Shown here piece by piece: positions 10,567-17,966 of a DNA stretch of 64,000 bases (position 1 is the stretch's first letter; each line of letters starts with the position of its first letter). The notes beneath the pieces are model-generated. The model worked only from the letters and a program-made list of their open reading frames with translations. It was not told the DNA's origin and did not search any database. Source of the stretch: Micromonosporaceae bacterium KJ-029 (GTDB lineage Bacteria; Actinomycetota; Actinomycetes; Mycobacteriales; Micromonosporaceae); NCBI GenBank assembly GCA_005402585.1, contig BIFP01000014.1, positions 1-64,000 on the forward strand. The letters run 5' to 3'. The position numbers and the translations under genes were made by a program.

Positions 10567-10619
10567 CGCATCAAGCGGGTCTTGATGCGACAGTTCCCCG
10601 TGTCGTAGGGAAGTTCCCT
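10567..10619. promoter_or_regulatory. Two perfect inverted repeats upstream of the XRE-type gene
   Basis: A 9-bp inverted repeat (CGCATCAAG at 10567-10575, CTTGATGCG at 10581-10589, 5-base centre) is followed 17 bases later by a palindrome, AGGGAA-G-TTCCCT, at 10607-10619. Both lie within about 120 bases upstream of the regulator's start and after the array trailer. They are plausible operators, perhaps for autoregulation, or the first could be a transcribed hairpin. This is inference from symmetry and position. Confidence 0.45.
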
Positions 10620-10688
10620 GACGAGGGCCGGATGCGTAACGTCTGAATGGGAGGCGTCAATAGGTGCGGCTGGATCGGGGTTGGTGGC

Positions 10689-12323
10689 GTGTCCGAGGGA
10701 CGGTCGGAGAGTCTGCGTCGGCAGCAAGCAGGTCTGGCTGCCGAGTTGCGGTCGGCGGGAAAGACGTGGGTTGAGGCGGCCGAGGTTTTCCAGACGAGGT
10801 TTCGGCTCAATCCGCGGGTGGCGTTGCGGGCGGTGCGGGGCTGGAGTCAGGCGCAGGCGGCCGAGGAGTGGAATCGGCGTTGGCCGCACGAGCCCAAGAC
10901 TTTCAAGAACTTTTCGTACTGGGAAATCTGGCCGCGTAGGAGCGGGCACTCGCCGTCGCAGGACAATCTGGTGCGGCTGGCCGAGATCTATGAGTGCAGT
11001 GTCGCTGACCTGCTGACCGACCTGCCCAGCTTCCGCCATCTTGACACCGCCGCCGGCAAAACTGTGGCGGTCTTGTCGGGGTCGACCAGTGGCGCCCCGA
11101 GTGGAATCATCATGCCTGGTGAGGCAGAGACCCTGCTTCACGATCTGCTCGGCCGGCCCACCGGTACCGAGGCGGGCGCACCGCAAACAGCGGATGTCAC
11201 CGGCCTGTTTGACCGGCCCGAGGAGATCGACTTCGGGAAGCTGGCGCAGGTCATTGTCATGTGGATGCAACGGATACCGCACTCCAGTGCCCGCAGGGAC
11301 ATGCTGGGCAAGCTGACCGCTGCGCTGGCGGTTGCCGCAGCGGCGCCGCTGGTCGAGCTGCCGGGCATGGCCGATCGCGCCAACGCCGCGTCGGTTCCGG
11401 AGGTCAGCAGGTTCGACCCGGCGACGCTGGCCCACTGCGAGGCGATGATGCCCCACCTGCGTAAGCAGGGCGATGTGCTCGGGGCGGGTTCGACGTTGCC
11501 GAGTGCGTTGGCCTACCGGCGGATCGCCGAGCAGCAGGCGAAGGTGGCTCCGCCTGGCTTCCCGCGTGATCGGGCAGTGGCCGTGTACGCCGAGCTGACT
11601 CAGTTGGCCGGCTGGCTGTGTTTCAACATGGGCGACTATGGCGCCGCGCAGCGCCTCTACGACGATGCGCGGTCGGCCGCTCACGAGGCGCGGGCGGTCG
11701 AATTGGTGACCTACATCCTGTGCACGATGAGTCACCTGGCGACCTGGCAGGGCAAGCCTCGGGTGGGCATCGACCACGCGGTTGCCGCCGCTTCCTGGGC
11801 GGACCAGAGCGGCAGCCCTTACGCCCGCGCCTACGCCGCCGATGTCGCCGTGCGCGCGCTGACGGCCGACGGACAGGCCGCCCGGTCACAGGATTTCCTC
11901 GACCGCGAGTACGCCGCTCTACAAGCAGCATTGAGCGATCAGGGTCCGCATCAGTCGTGGTGGTACTTCTACGACGAGTCGTTCTACTGGAGCACCAGCG
12001 CACAGAACGCTTTGAAGTTCCACCCGGCAGAAAAGGTGCTCGCGGCGACTGACAAGGCACTGCACCTCAGAGACCAGGGAAACCTGCACGAGCGGTCGTT
12101 CCGGCTGCTGTTTCGCGCCGAGGCGTTCGCCCGCCAGCAGAACATCGGGCTGGCCTGCCAGACCATCACCGAGGTCGTGGAACTGACCTCGGTGAACTCC
12201 TCCCGCCGAATCGAACAGCGCGTGCGGGAGCTACGCCGCGGACTGGACCCGTGGCGGCGCACCCGCGGCGTGCGGGAACTTGACCAGGCGATCCGCGCCT
12301 ACCGATCGCAGCCCGCCAGCTAG
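10689..12323 (+). CDS. XRE-family regulator with TPR-like C-terminal region
   Basis: A protein of about 544 residues. The N-terminal part has a helix-turn-helix of the XRE type built around WSQAQAAEEWNRRW, followed by a conserved FKNFSYWEIWP stretch and LVRLAEIYECSVADLL, as in large actinobacterial XRE regulators. The C-terminal half is a helical, Ala-rich region with TPR-like spacing. The GTG start at 10689 is preferred because the 14 extra residues from the ATG at 10647 (rich in Gly, Trp and Cys) do not look coded; neither start has a strong ribosome site. Inverted repeats upstream could be its operators. It converges on a GNAT gene, sharing a CTAG stop overlap at 12320-12323. In streptomycetes such regulators often sit beside small partner genes; none is seen here. 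Confidence 0.85.
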   Translation: MSEGRSESLRRQQAGLAAELRSAGKTWVEAAEVFQTRFRLNPRVALRAVRGWSQAQAAEEWNRRWPHEPKTFKNFSYWEIWPRRSGHSPSQDNLVRLAEIYECSVADLLTDLPSFRHLDTAAGKTVAVLSGSTSGAPSGIIMPGEAETLLHDLLGRPTGTEAGAPQTADVTGLFDRPEEIDFGKLAQVIVMWMQRIPHSSARRDMLGKLTAALAVAAAAPLVELPGMADRANAASVPEVSRFDPATLAHCEAMMPHLRKQGDVLGAGSTLPSALAYRRIAEQQAKVAPPGFPRDRAVAVYAELTQLAGWLCFNMGDYGAAQRLYDDARSAAHEARAVELVTYILCTMSHLATWQGKPRVGIDHAVAAASWADQSGSPYARAYAADVAVRALTADGQAARSQDFLDREYAALQAALSDQGPHQSWWYFYDESFYWSTSAQNALKFHPAEKVLAATDKALHLRDQGNLHERSFRLLFRAEAFARQQNIGLACQTITEVVELTSVNSSRRIEQRVRELRRGLDPWRRTRGVRELDQAIRAYRSQPAS

Positions 12324-12883
12324 CGAAGCGGGCGCACGAACATCGCGTATTCGCGGTAATAGGCTCCCGGCCGCCCAGGAATATTGCCGACCCGCTGCCA
12401 ACCCCACCTCTGGTAGAGCGCGTGGGTCGAGGTCGCCACCGGGTTGGCCGTCAGCGTGGCGCGTTCCTCCCGACGGCCGCTCAGGAACTCGTCGTGCAAC
12501 CCTCGCCCGACGCCCTTGCCCTGCCACGCCTTGCGCACCTCGATCTCGGCCAGCACCACGGTCCGCTCGCCGCCGCGCTCGTCGGTGAAACCCGGCTCGG
12601 GGGCCGGGTCGAGTCCGGCGAACCAGTCCCGATCCTGCCGCAGGCTGTAGCCGAAGACGAAGCCGACCAACTCGTCACCGGCCCGAGCCGTCATCAGCTC
12701 GTAGTTCCGAGCGCCCAGCGCGGTGGTAGCGCGGTTACGAAACGCGTCGGTCTTGACGTTGGTGTCCTCGCCAGGCACATGGCCGTAGGCGTCGGCGTAG
12801 ACCTCGCACAACGTGTCCATCAAACCAGCAGCGGCGTCGGCGTTCACCCGGTCATATGTCACGTCGGTCATGCCCATCACCAT
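12320..12883 (-). CDS. GNAT-family N-acetyltransferase
   Basis: About 187 residues with the GNAT core: the strand VVLAEIEVRKAWQGKGVGRGL contains the acetyl-CoA pyrophosphate loop (Q-G-K-G-V-G-R), followed by a helix and a strand around ATLTANP, then LYQRWGWQRVG, the usual C-terminal YxxxGW element. It would transfer an acetyl group from acetyl-CoA to an unknown amine. Three in-frame ATG codons lie close together (12883, 12877, 12871); the first has AGGA five bases upstream and is chosen. The gene ends tail-to-tail with the XRE regulator. The substrate cannot be told from the sequence. Confidence 0.88.
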   Translation of the reverse strand: MVMGMTDVTYDRVNADAAAGLMDTLCEVYADAYGHVPGEDTNVKTDAFRNRATTALGARNYELMTARAGDELVGFVFGYSLRQDRDWFAGLDPAPEPGFTDERGGERTVVLAEIEVRKAWQGKGVGRGLHDEFLSGRREERATLTANPVATSTHALYQRWGWQRVGNIPGRPGAYYREYAMFVRPLR

Positions 12884-13439
12884 ACGTTCCTGCAGTTTCC
12901 CAGCATTCCCCACGCCGTAGGGAAATGCCGGGGCAACCGTCCCGGTGCGGCTGGTGTCGCGACGGCCTTCCGGTTGCCGGTGGGCGCCATCATCTGGTGG
13001 GCACCCTGCCCGCTCGCGCCCCGCGCGACGCCGCTCCCACGGAATGAGACGTGGGCAGTAGACCTTGGACAGTTGGCGTTCGGCGCTAACGGGAACTGTC
13101 CAAGATTCGAGCCGGGGTAGCCGGGATTACCCGGGCAACGCCGCATGACGAGGCACCTGGCTTGCCGATCATCCACACCTCGGCCACCGGTTGACGCGCG
13201 TCGCGGGATTTGCCCACGCCTACCTTCCCGATTGGACGGGGAGATCCCCAATCAAGAGGATCGCAATTCGGCTGGGTGGCTTCTCGGCGTCACCGATCCG
13301 AAAGTGAGGCGACGAGGCAAATAGACGAGGCGGGGACAGATGAACGTGATCGTGCCAGTTACACGGCGGCCGGCGCCCATGCCGGCGGCGAGGTCGACCA
13401 CGGCCGCAGTCATCGCGTGGCGTCCCCGAGTCGGTCAGC
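12884..13439. other. Gene-free stretch of about 550 bases with an inverted repeat
   Basis: No reading frame here has a ribosome site and a protein-like sequence; the open frames are shadows. It must carry the promoter of the leftward GNAT gene and that of the rightward globin-reductase operon. The only clear structure is an 11-bp inverted repeat at 13064-13104 followed by a short CCGGG-ATTA-CCCGG element near 13120. I tested the region by eye for a tRNA and did not find one. Confidence 0.5.
13064..13104. repeat. 11-bp perfect inverted repeat with 19-base loop
   Basis: CTTGGACAGTT at 13064-13074 pairs with AACTGTCCAAG at 13094-13104. It lies in gene-free DNA about 180 bases after the GNAT start and 340 bases before the globin-reductase gene. 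It has no T tract, so it is not an obvious terminator. It could be an operator, a structured leader RNA or a trace of a lost element. Confidence 0.5.
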
Positions 13440-14657
13440 ATGAAGGCTGACCCGGGGCTGTCGTGGATGGCCGTTCGCGGGGTTCATGAGCGTGCCAGCG
13501 ATCATTTCTGGTCGTTCATGGAGGACCGCTCGGTGCGGTTTCTGCCGCACCGGTATGCGGCGATGTTCTTCACGACGCTCGGCCAGCTGGTCGCCGGGCG
13601 GGATGACCTCGCCGGCCGTCGTGCCGCCCTGGCGGCGTTGGGGCGGATGTACCGGCGGTTCGGGCTCCAGCCGTATCACGACACCGCCATCGCGGCGGCG
13701 TTGGTGGACACGGTGTGCCGGTTCACGGGTACGGCCTGGGAGCCGCAGTTGGCCGCTCGGTGGGAGCGGGGCTGTCGCCGCGTGTTGCGGCTGGTCGAGC
13801 GGGCGGCGGGGGCGATTGGCGACGGCCCGCAGGTCACCGTCGGCGAGGTCGAGACGTGTGCGGCGGCGGCCGACGGTGTCGCGGTGGTGACGGTCCGGCC
13901 GATGCGGCGGGTGCGGTTCCGGCCGGGGCAGGCGTTGCCGGTGGGTACGCCGCGCCTGCCGGGAGTGTGGCGGTGGTACTCGCCGGCCAACGCTCCCCGA
14001 CCGGACGGGACGATCGAGTTCCACGTCCGCGCCGTGCCGCAGGGCGTGTTGTCGCCGCTGCTGGTCGGGAAGGTGGCGCCGGGCGAGCTGCTGTGGCTCG
14101 GTCCGCCGGCCGATGTCGGGCTGTCGGTGGAGGCGGCGGGCGGCGCGGACCTGCTGCTCGCGGCCGGCGGTACGGGGCTGGCGCCGTTGCGGGCCATGGT
14201 CGAGCAGGTCGCCGCGTCACCGGGCGGCCGGCGGGTGACCCTGGTCGTGGGGGCACGGACCCTGTTCGACTGCTACGACGCGGTGGCACTCGACAAGCTC
14301 CAGGATGCCCACCGTGACTGGCTCACGATCGTGCCGGCGTTCTCCGCAGATCGTGACGTGGAGCCGGCCGCTCAGGGCGACCTGCTCACGGTGGCCCGCT
14401 ACCACCACCGGCCGGGGCAGGCGTTCTACGTCTGCGGTCCACCGGCGTTGATCGAGGCGGCGCGGGTGCGGCTGCCCGCCGCCGGGGTCGCACCGGCGGA
14501 CCTGCACCTGGCGGTCACCTTCCGACGGCCACTCGACTCGGCGCGGTGGACGGCCCGGCAACGGCCGCCACGCCAACCCGAGCCGGCACCAGCGCCGGAG
14601 CCCACGCGGCAGCCCGACACCGGCCGAGGCGGCAGCGAACGATCGGCGCGGGGCTGA
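13440..14657 (+). CDS. Globin-coupled ferredoxin-reductase-like protein (flavohaemoprotein type)
   Basis: A 405-residue protein with flavohaemoglobin layout. Residues 1-125 form a globin domain with a proximal-His candidate, H80, in GLQPYHDTAI. The FAD-binding barrel has RWYSPAN near 186, where the family usually has RxYS. The NAD(P)H domain has LLLAAGGTGLAPLRAM near 238-253 and FYVCGPPALIEAA near 333. The last 45 residues are a Pro/Arg-rich tail not found in classic Hmp. Flavohaemoglobins oxidise nitric oxide with NADPH and oxygen; here the N-terminal globin part is divergent, so the ligand is uncertain. It is first in a tight operon ending in a histidine-decarboxylase-like gene, one base before the next gene. 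No clear ribosome site precedes the ATG. Confidence 0.82.
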   Translation: MKADPGLSWMAVRGVHERASDHFWSFMEDRSVRFLPHRYAAMFFTTLGQLVAGRDDLAGRRAALAALGRMYRRFGLQPYHDTAIAAALVDTVCRFTGTAWEPQLAARWERGCRRVLRLVERAAGAIGDGPQVTVGEVETCAAAADGVAVVTVRPMRRVRFRPGQALPVGTPRLPGVWRWYSPANAPRPDGTIEFHVRAVPQGVLSPLLVGKVAPGELLWLGPPADVGLSVEAAGGADLLLAAGGTGLAPLRAMVEQVAASPGGRRVTLVVGARTLFDCYDAVALDKLQDAHRDWLTIVPAFSADRDVEPAAQGDLLTVARYHHRPGQAFYVCGPPALIEAARVRLPAAGVAPADLHLAVTFRRPLDSARWTARQRPPRQPEPAPAPEPTRQPDTGRGGSERSARG

Positions 14658-14658
14658 C

Positions 14659-15351
14659 ATGCGCCCGATCGACACGGCGGCCCGTCGGGCGACCGGCACG
14701 GATCTTCCCGCGTTGGCCACGCTGCTCGCCACCACGTTGCAGGCGGGACGGGTAGGGGCGTGGCTGGTGCCCGACCCGACCCAGCGTCGCACCGTGCTGC
14801 ACACCTACGCCCGGCTGGTAGTGGCGCACGCGATGGCCCACGGCCGGATCGACACCACCGACGACGGTACGGCCGTGGCGGTTTGGTATCCCCGGCTGCG
14901 GCCACCGCCGCCGTACGCGACGATCCTGTTCGGCCTGTACCAGGCACTCGGCCCGCACGCGGCCCGGTTCGCCCGGTTGCACTCCTGGACCGACGCGGTG
15001 CACCCGCCCACGCCCCATCACCACCTCGCGCACACCGCCGGAGATCACCACGCCGTCGGTGCGTTGCTCGCCGCCCACCACCGGGTACTGGACCCCCACC
15101 GGCTGCCGTCGTACGCGGAAATCGTCACCGACCGGCCACGGGGCGGCCTGCTCGCGCGGCTCGGCTACGCACCGCGGACGCCGGTCCTGCTGGCGCCCGG
15201 CGGTCCGGTGCTGTGGCGGATGTGGCGGACACCGCCGCACCACCACCCACCCGGCGGGCACGACGTTGACGAGATGCCGTCCCGCGTCCGTGTCCACCGG
15301 ATCCCACCTCGACGCACCCAGTTCCAGGAGGACCGCTCATGCCGACCCTGA
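14659..15351 (+). CDS. GNAT-like acetyltransferase domain protein
   Basis: A 230-residue protein beginning MRPIDTAARRATGTDLPAL, the usual opening of GNAT proteins whose first strand ends in a D-x-x-A-L motif. The middle includes VAVWYP near residue 75 and LLAAHHRVLD near 135, and RLGYAPRTPVLL resembles the late GNAT strand after the acetyl-CoA helix. The glycine loop for acetyl-CoA is weak, so activity is uncertain. The end is rich in His, Pro and Arg (HHHPPGGHD). It begins one base after the globin-reductase stop and overlaps the next gene by 13 bases, so it is co-transcribed. The substrate is unknown. Confidence 0.65.
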   Translation: MRPIDTAARRATGTDLPALATLLATTLQAGRVGAWLVPDPTQRRTVLHTYARLVVAHAMAHGRIDTTDDGTAVAVWYPRLRPPPPYATILFGLYQALGPHAARFARLHSWTDAVHPPTPHHHLAHTAGDHHAVGALLAAHHRVLDPHRLPSYAEIVTDRPRGGLLARLGYAPRTPVLLAPGGPVLWRMWRTPPHHHPPGGHDVDEMPSRVRVHRIPPRRTQFQEDRSCRP

Positions 15352-15713
15352 CCGCGCCCGCCCCCACGGCTGCGCCACTCTGGCCCCGCCTCGGGCGATG
15401 GTGGCAGGCGCTGCTGCGCGCCGCGCAGGCCGTCACGGACGTGCCGGCCGCGACGGAGGCCACCTACGCCTGGGGGTACGCCGTCCGCCGTGAGTGGCCC
15501 GACGGTCACCACGACCTGTTCGGCTTCACCCCGGACGCCGAAACCGCCGCGCGGCGGCTCGACCGCGACCGGAGCTACTGGCGTAGTGGGCCGGTACGGC
15601 CGACGGCGGTGTACCTGGTGGCCACCAACGCCGTCGCCGTGGACCGGCACCCGGTGGACGGCTGCCGCAACTCGTCGTGCCCGAACTCCCCGAAGCGGGG
15701 TGGGTGGAGGTGA
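15339..15713 (+). CDS. Uncharacterised 124-residue protein
   Basis: The ATG follows a good ribosome site (AGGAGGA, seven bases upstream). The protein has no recognised domain. Its centre, WGYAVRREWPDGHHDLFGF followed by AETAARRLDRDRSYW, looks like a small fold with an acidic/aromatic face; similar short actinobacterial proteins are conserved without known role. The C-terminus holds two cysteines (CRNSSC). It overlaps both neighbours, so translation is coupled within the operon. No signal peptide or membrane segment is seen. Confidence 0.7.
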   Translation: MPTLTAPAPTAAPLWPRLGRWWQALLRAAQAVTDVPAATEATYAWGYAVRREWPDGHHDLFGFTPDAETAARRLDRDRSYWRSGPVRPTAVYLVATNAVAVDRHPVDGCRNSSCPNSPKRGGWR

Positions 15714-16093
15714 GTTTGACGCATGTGCAGGTGGCGCTGGCGCGGCGGACCCTCACGCCCGTCGGGTTGTGGGTGTTCGGGGCGGCGGCGTCGGCGCCGA
15801 TGGTGGTCCTCGCCGGCGGCATCGTCGCGACGTACGCGACCACCCGGGTCACGGCGCTGCCACTCACCTTCGTCCTCGTCGCGGCCACGGTCGCGTTGCT
15901 CGCGGTCGGTTACACGGCCATGGCGCGGCAGGTCGGGCATCCGGCGGCCTACTACGGGATCCTCGCGCACGGGCTGGGACGCGGCTGGGGAGTGGCCGCC
16001 GGCCTGGTCGCCCTGGTGGCCTACAACGCAATCCAGACCAGCTTGTACGGGCTGTTCGGTGCCACGCTCGCCGCCGAGCTGGGCGGGGCCTGA
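15677..16093 (+). pseudogene. APC-family permease, N-terminal part, ended by in-frame TGA
   Basis: The frame begins at GTG 15677; an internal TTG at 15716, five bases after GGAGG, is a better start. The product has the first four membrane segments of an amino acid/polyamine/organocation (APC) permease: LTPVGLWVFGAAASAPMVVLAGG carries the unwound first helix, and YYGILAHGLGRGWG and YNAIQTSLYGLFG are typical of the third helix and beyond. Translation meets TGA at 16091-16093, and the same frame continues at once as TGG GTG TGG with the rest of the transporter. The stop is most simply a TGG-to-TGA change. The two parts together make a protein of normal APC length (about 490 residues). A sequencing error is possible. 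Confidence 0.75.
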
Positions 16094-16096
16094 TGG

Positions 16097-17170
16097 GTGT
16101 GGGCGGGTATCGCCCTGGCCGCCGTCGGGGCCCTGGGCGTACAGGCGATCATGCTGTCCACCCGGGTACTGGTCGCCGTGCTGGCCCTCTCCCTGCTGAT
16201 CGTCGCCATGTTCGTGGTGGGAGCCGTGGGCCAACCGGCCGGTGGTGAACCGTCCTGGCAGGGCTTCGACGCCTCAGGTCTGGCGGTCAGCGGGATCGGT
16301 GGAGCTGTCGCACTGTGTGTGGCCGCCTTCATGGGCGTTGACGCGCCGGGGTCACTGGTCGAGGAGGCCGTCGACCGGCGTTCGATCAGCCGGGCCACCG
16401 TCGCCGGGGTGGGCGTACTCGGTCTGGTCTACGCCCTCGCCGCCTGGGCGATGGGCGTCGCGGTCGGCCCCGACACCGTCGCCGGGGCCGCCGCCGACCC
16501 GGCCTCGGGGCTGCCGTTCTCGATCCTGGAACGCGTCGACGGCGGGTGGGCCGCGCTCGCCGAGGTGATGCTGATCTTCGCGATCGTCACCTCCATGCTG
16601 GCGTTCCATTCCGTGATCGCGCGGTACGTCTTCGCGATGGCCCGGGAGGGAGTCCTGCCGGCCGGCCTGGCGCGGGCCGGCAGCGCGACCCGGGTCAGCG
16701 CGCCGCGCGGCGGGTCGCTGACGCAGACCGGCATCGCGGCGATCGTGGTGGGCGCGTTCGCGCTCAGCGGCGCCGACCCCATGGCAGCGCTGTTCACCTG
16801 GCTGTCGACGCTGGGCGCGATGGGGTTGTTGTTCCTGCTGCTGGCCGCCGCAGTGGCCGCGATGACCGCACCGCACGGGTTGCGGGGCCCCCGGGCCGGC
16901 GTGTGGGAGTGGCGGCTCGCGCCCGCGCTCGGCTCGCTCGGCGGAACGGTGGTGCTGGCCGCGATGGTGCTCAACGTCGGCTCCCTGCTCGGCGCCGCAC
17001 CCGGGTCGCCGTACCCGTTCCTGCTGCCGTTGATCATTCTTGGCACCGCCGCACTCGGTGGGGCCTGGGCGGGGCACCTGCGGGAGTACCGCCCGGAGGT
17101 GTACGCCGGCATCGGCCGGGGCACGCCGAAGACGCACGCCGTACCCGACACCGTCAACGTGTCCATCTAG
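16097..17170 (+). pseudogene. APC-family permease, remaining C-terminal part
   Basis: This continues in the same frame as the preceding fragment, three bases after its TGA, from a GTG codon that could restart translation. It gives 357 residues with about eight membrane segments. Recognisable APC features are MGVDAPGSLVEEA near residue 80, corresponding to the F/GFE-sensing helix 6 region, and FHSVIARYVFAMAREGVLP near 170, the conserved arginine-rich loop of helix 8. Substrate could be an amino acid; the adjacent histidine-decarboxylase-like gene makes histidine/histamine exchange an attractive but unproven idea. The next gene starts 10 bases on with a strong ribosome site, so the operon stays intact even if this transporter is dead. 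Confidence 0.75.
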
Positions 17171-17180
17171 GAGGGCGACG

Positions 17181-17966
17181 ATGATGACGTACGCGGCTCC
17201 GCCGCCCTCGCACCGGCAGCACGACGACGGCGTGTCGCCCGAGGCGCGCCGCTGGGCCGACCTGCGGATGCAGGTCGTGTTCCGGGCCAAGCGGCTGAAC
17301 CTGGGCCACATGATCGAGGCCGATCAGCGGCTCGGGCAGCGCGACGCGCTCGGCCCGCACGGGGTGATGCTGTTCTTCGTGGCGAACGCCCCGGCCGAGC
17401 CGCACGGCTACACGCTGCACACCGCCTACCGGCTGTGGCTGGCGTCGCCGGACTCCGACGACCTGGGCCGGCTGCTGGCCGACCTGGCCGAGGTGGCGAC
17501 CGACAACATCGCCCGCTCGGCGGCCACCGGGCGCAGCTGGCATCCCCTCGGGCCGGAAGGGTCCATGGTCAACGGCGGCGACCTGAACCTGCCCGGCGAC
17601 GCGGTCTATGTCGGTGCCGGTGTCACCACGCTCGACACCGAGCGCGGCCGGTGGCACCAGGTCGCACGGACCCTGCGCGACGTACCGGCCAACGGCCGTC
17701 GCCTGTCGGTCTTCGACCTGCCCGGCCAGTGCTACGCGCTGCTGACCGACGGCACCGCCCTGCACCTGCACCGCGACCCGCACGCCCCGCTGGGCGTCGA
17801 CGGCGTCCGCTGCAACCGGACCCTCGACCCCGACCGGATCAGCTACTACAACCCGCACCACAACCTGACCGAGCAGGGCGACGACGGCACCCGCGAGGTG
17901 TGGCGGCGGCTCGCGGTGCTGCACCGCATCCTCTCGGTCCATCTGCTCGGTCGGCGGCCGGCGTGA
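17181..17966 (+). CDS. Uncharacterised 261-residue protein
   Basis: The ATG is preceded by TAGGAGGGCGACG, an excellent ribosome site. The protein has no family I can name. It is soluble, with no signal peptide, and mixes charged helices (ARRWADLRMQVVFRAKRLNL) with a later beta-rich half (GDAVYVGAGVTTLDTE, GQCYALLTDGTALHL). Several conserved-looking His/Asn/Arg clusters (YYNPHHNL, HLHRDPHAP) could bind a metal or anion. It ends in GTGA with the start of the decarboxylase gene, so the two are translated together and may act together. Nothing in it indicates an enzyme class. Confidence 0.75.
   Translation: MMTYAAPPPSHRQHDDGVSPEARRWADLRMQVVFRAKRLNLGHMIEADQRLGQRDALGPHGVMLFFVANAPAEPHGYTLHTAYRLWLASPDSDDLGRLLADLAEVATDNIARSAATGRSWHPLGPEGSMVNGGDLNLPGDAVYVGAGVTTLDTERGRWHQVARTLRDVPANGRRLSVFDLPGQCYALLTDGTALHLHRDPHAPLGVDGVRCNRTLDPDRISYYNPHHNLTEQGDDGTREVWRRLAVLHRILSVHLLGRRPA

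Noticed and set aside
13060..13160. Possible tRNA gene or attachment site
   Set aside because: An inverted repeat followed by GATTCGAGCC resembles a T-arm, but no cloverleaf can be drawn and there is no integrase nearby.
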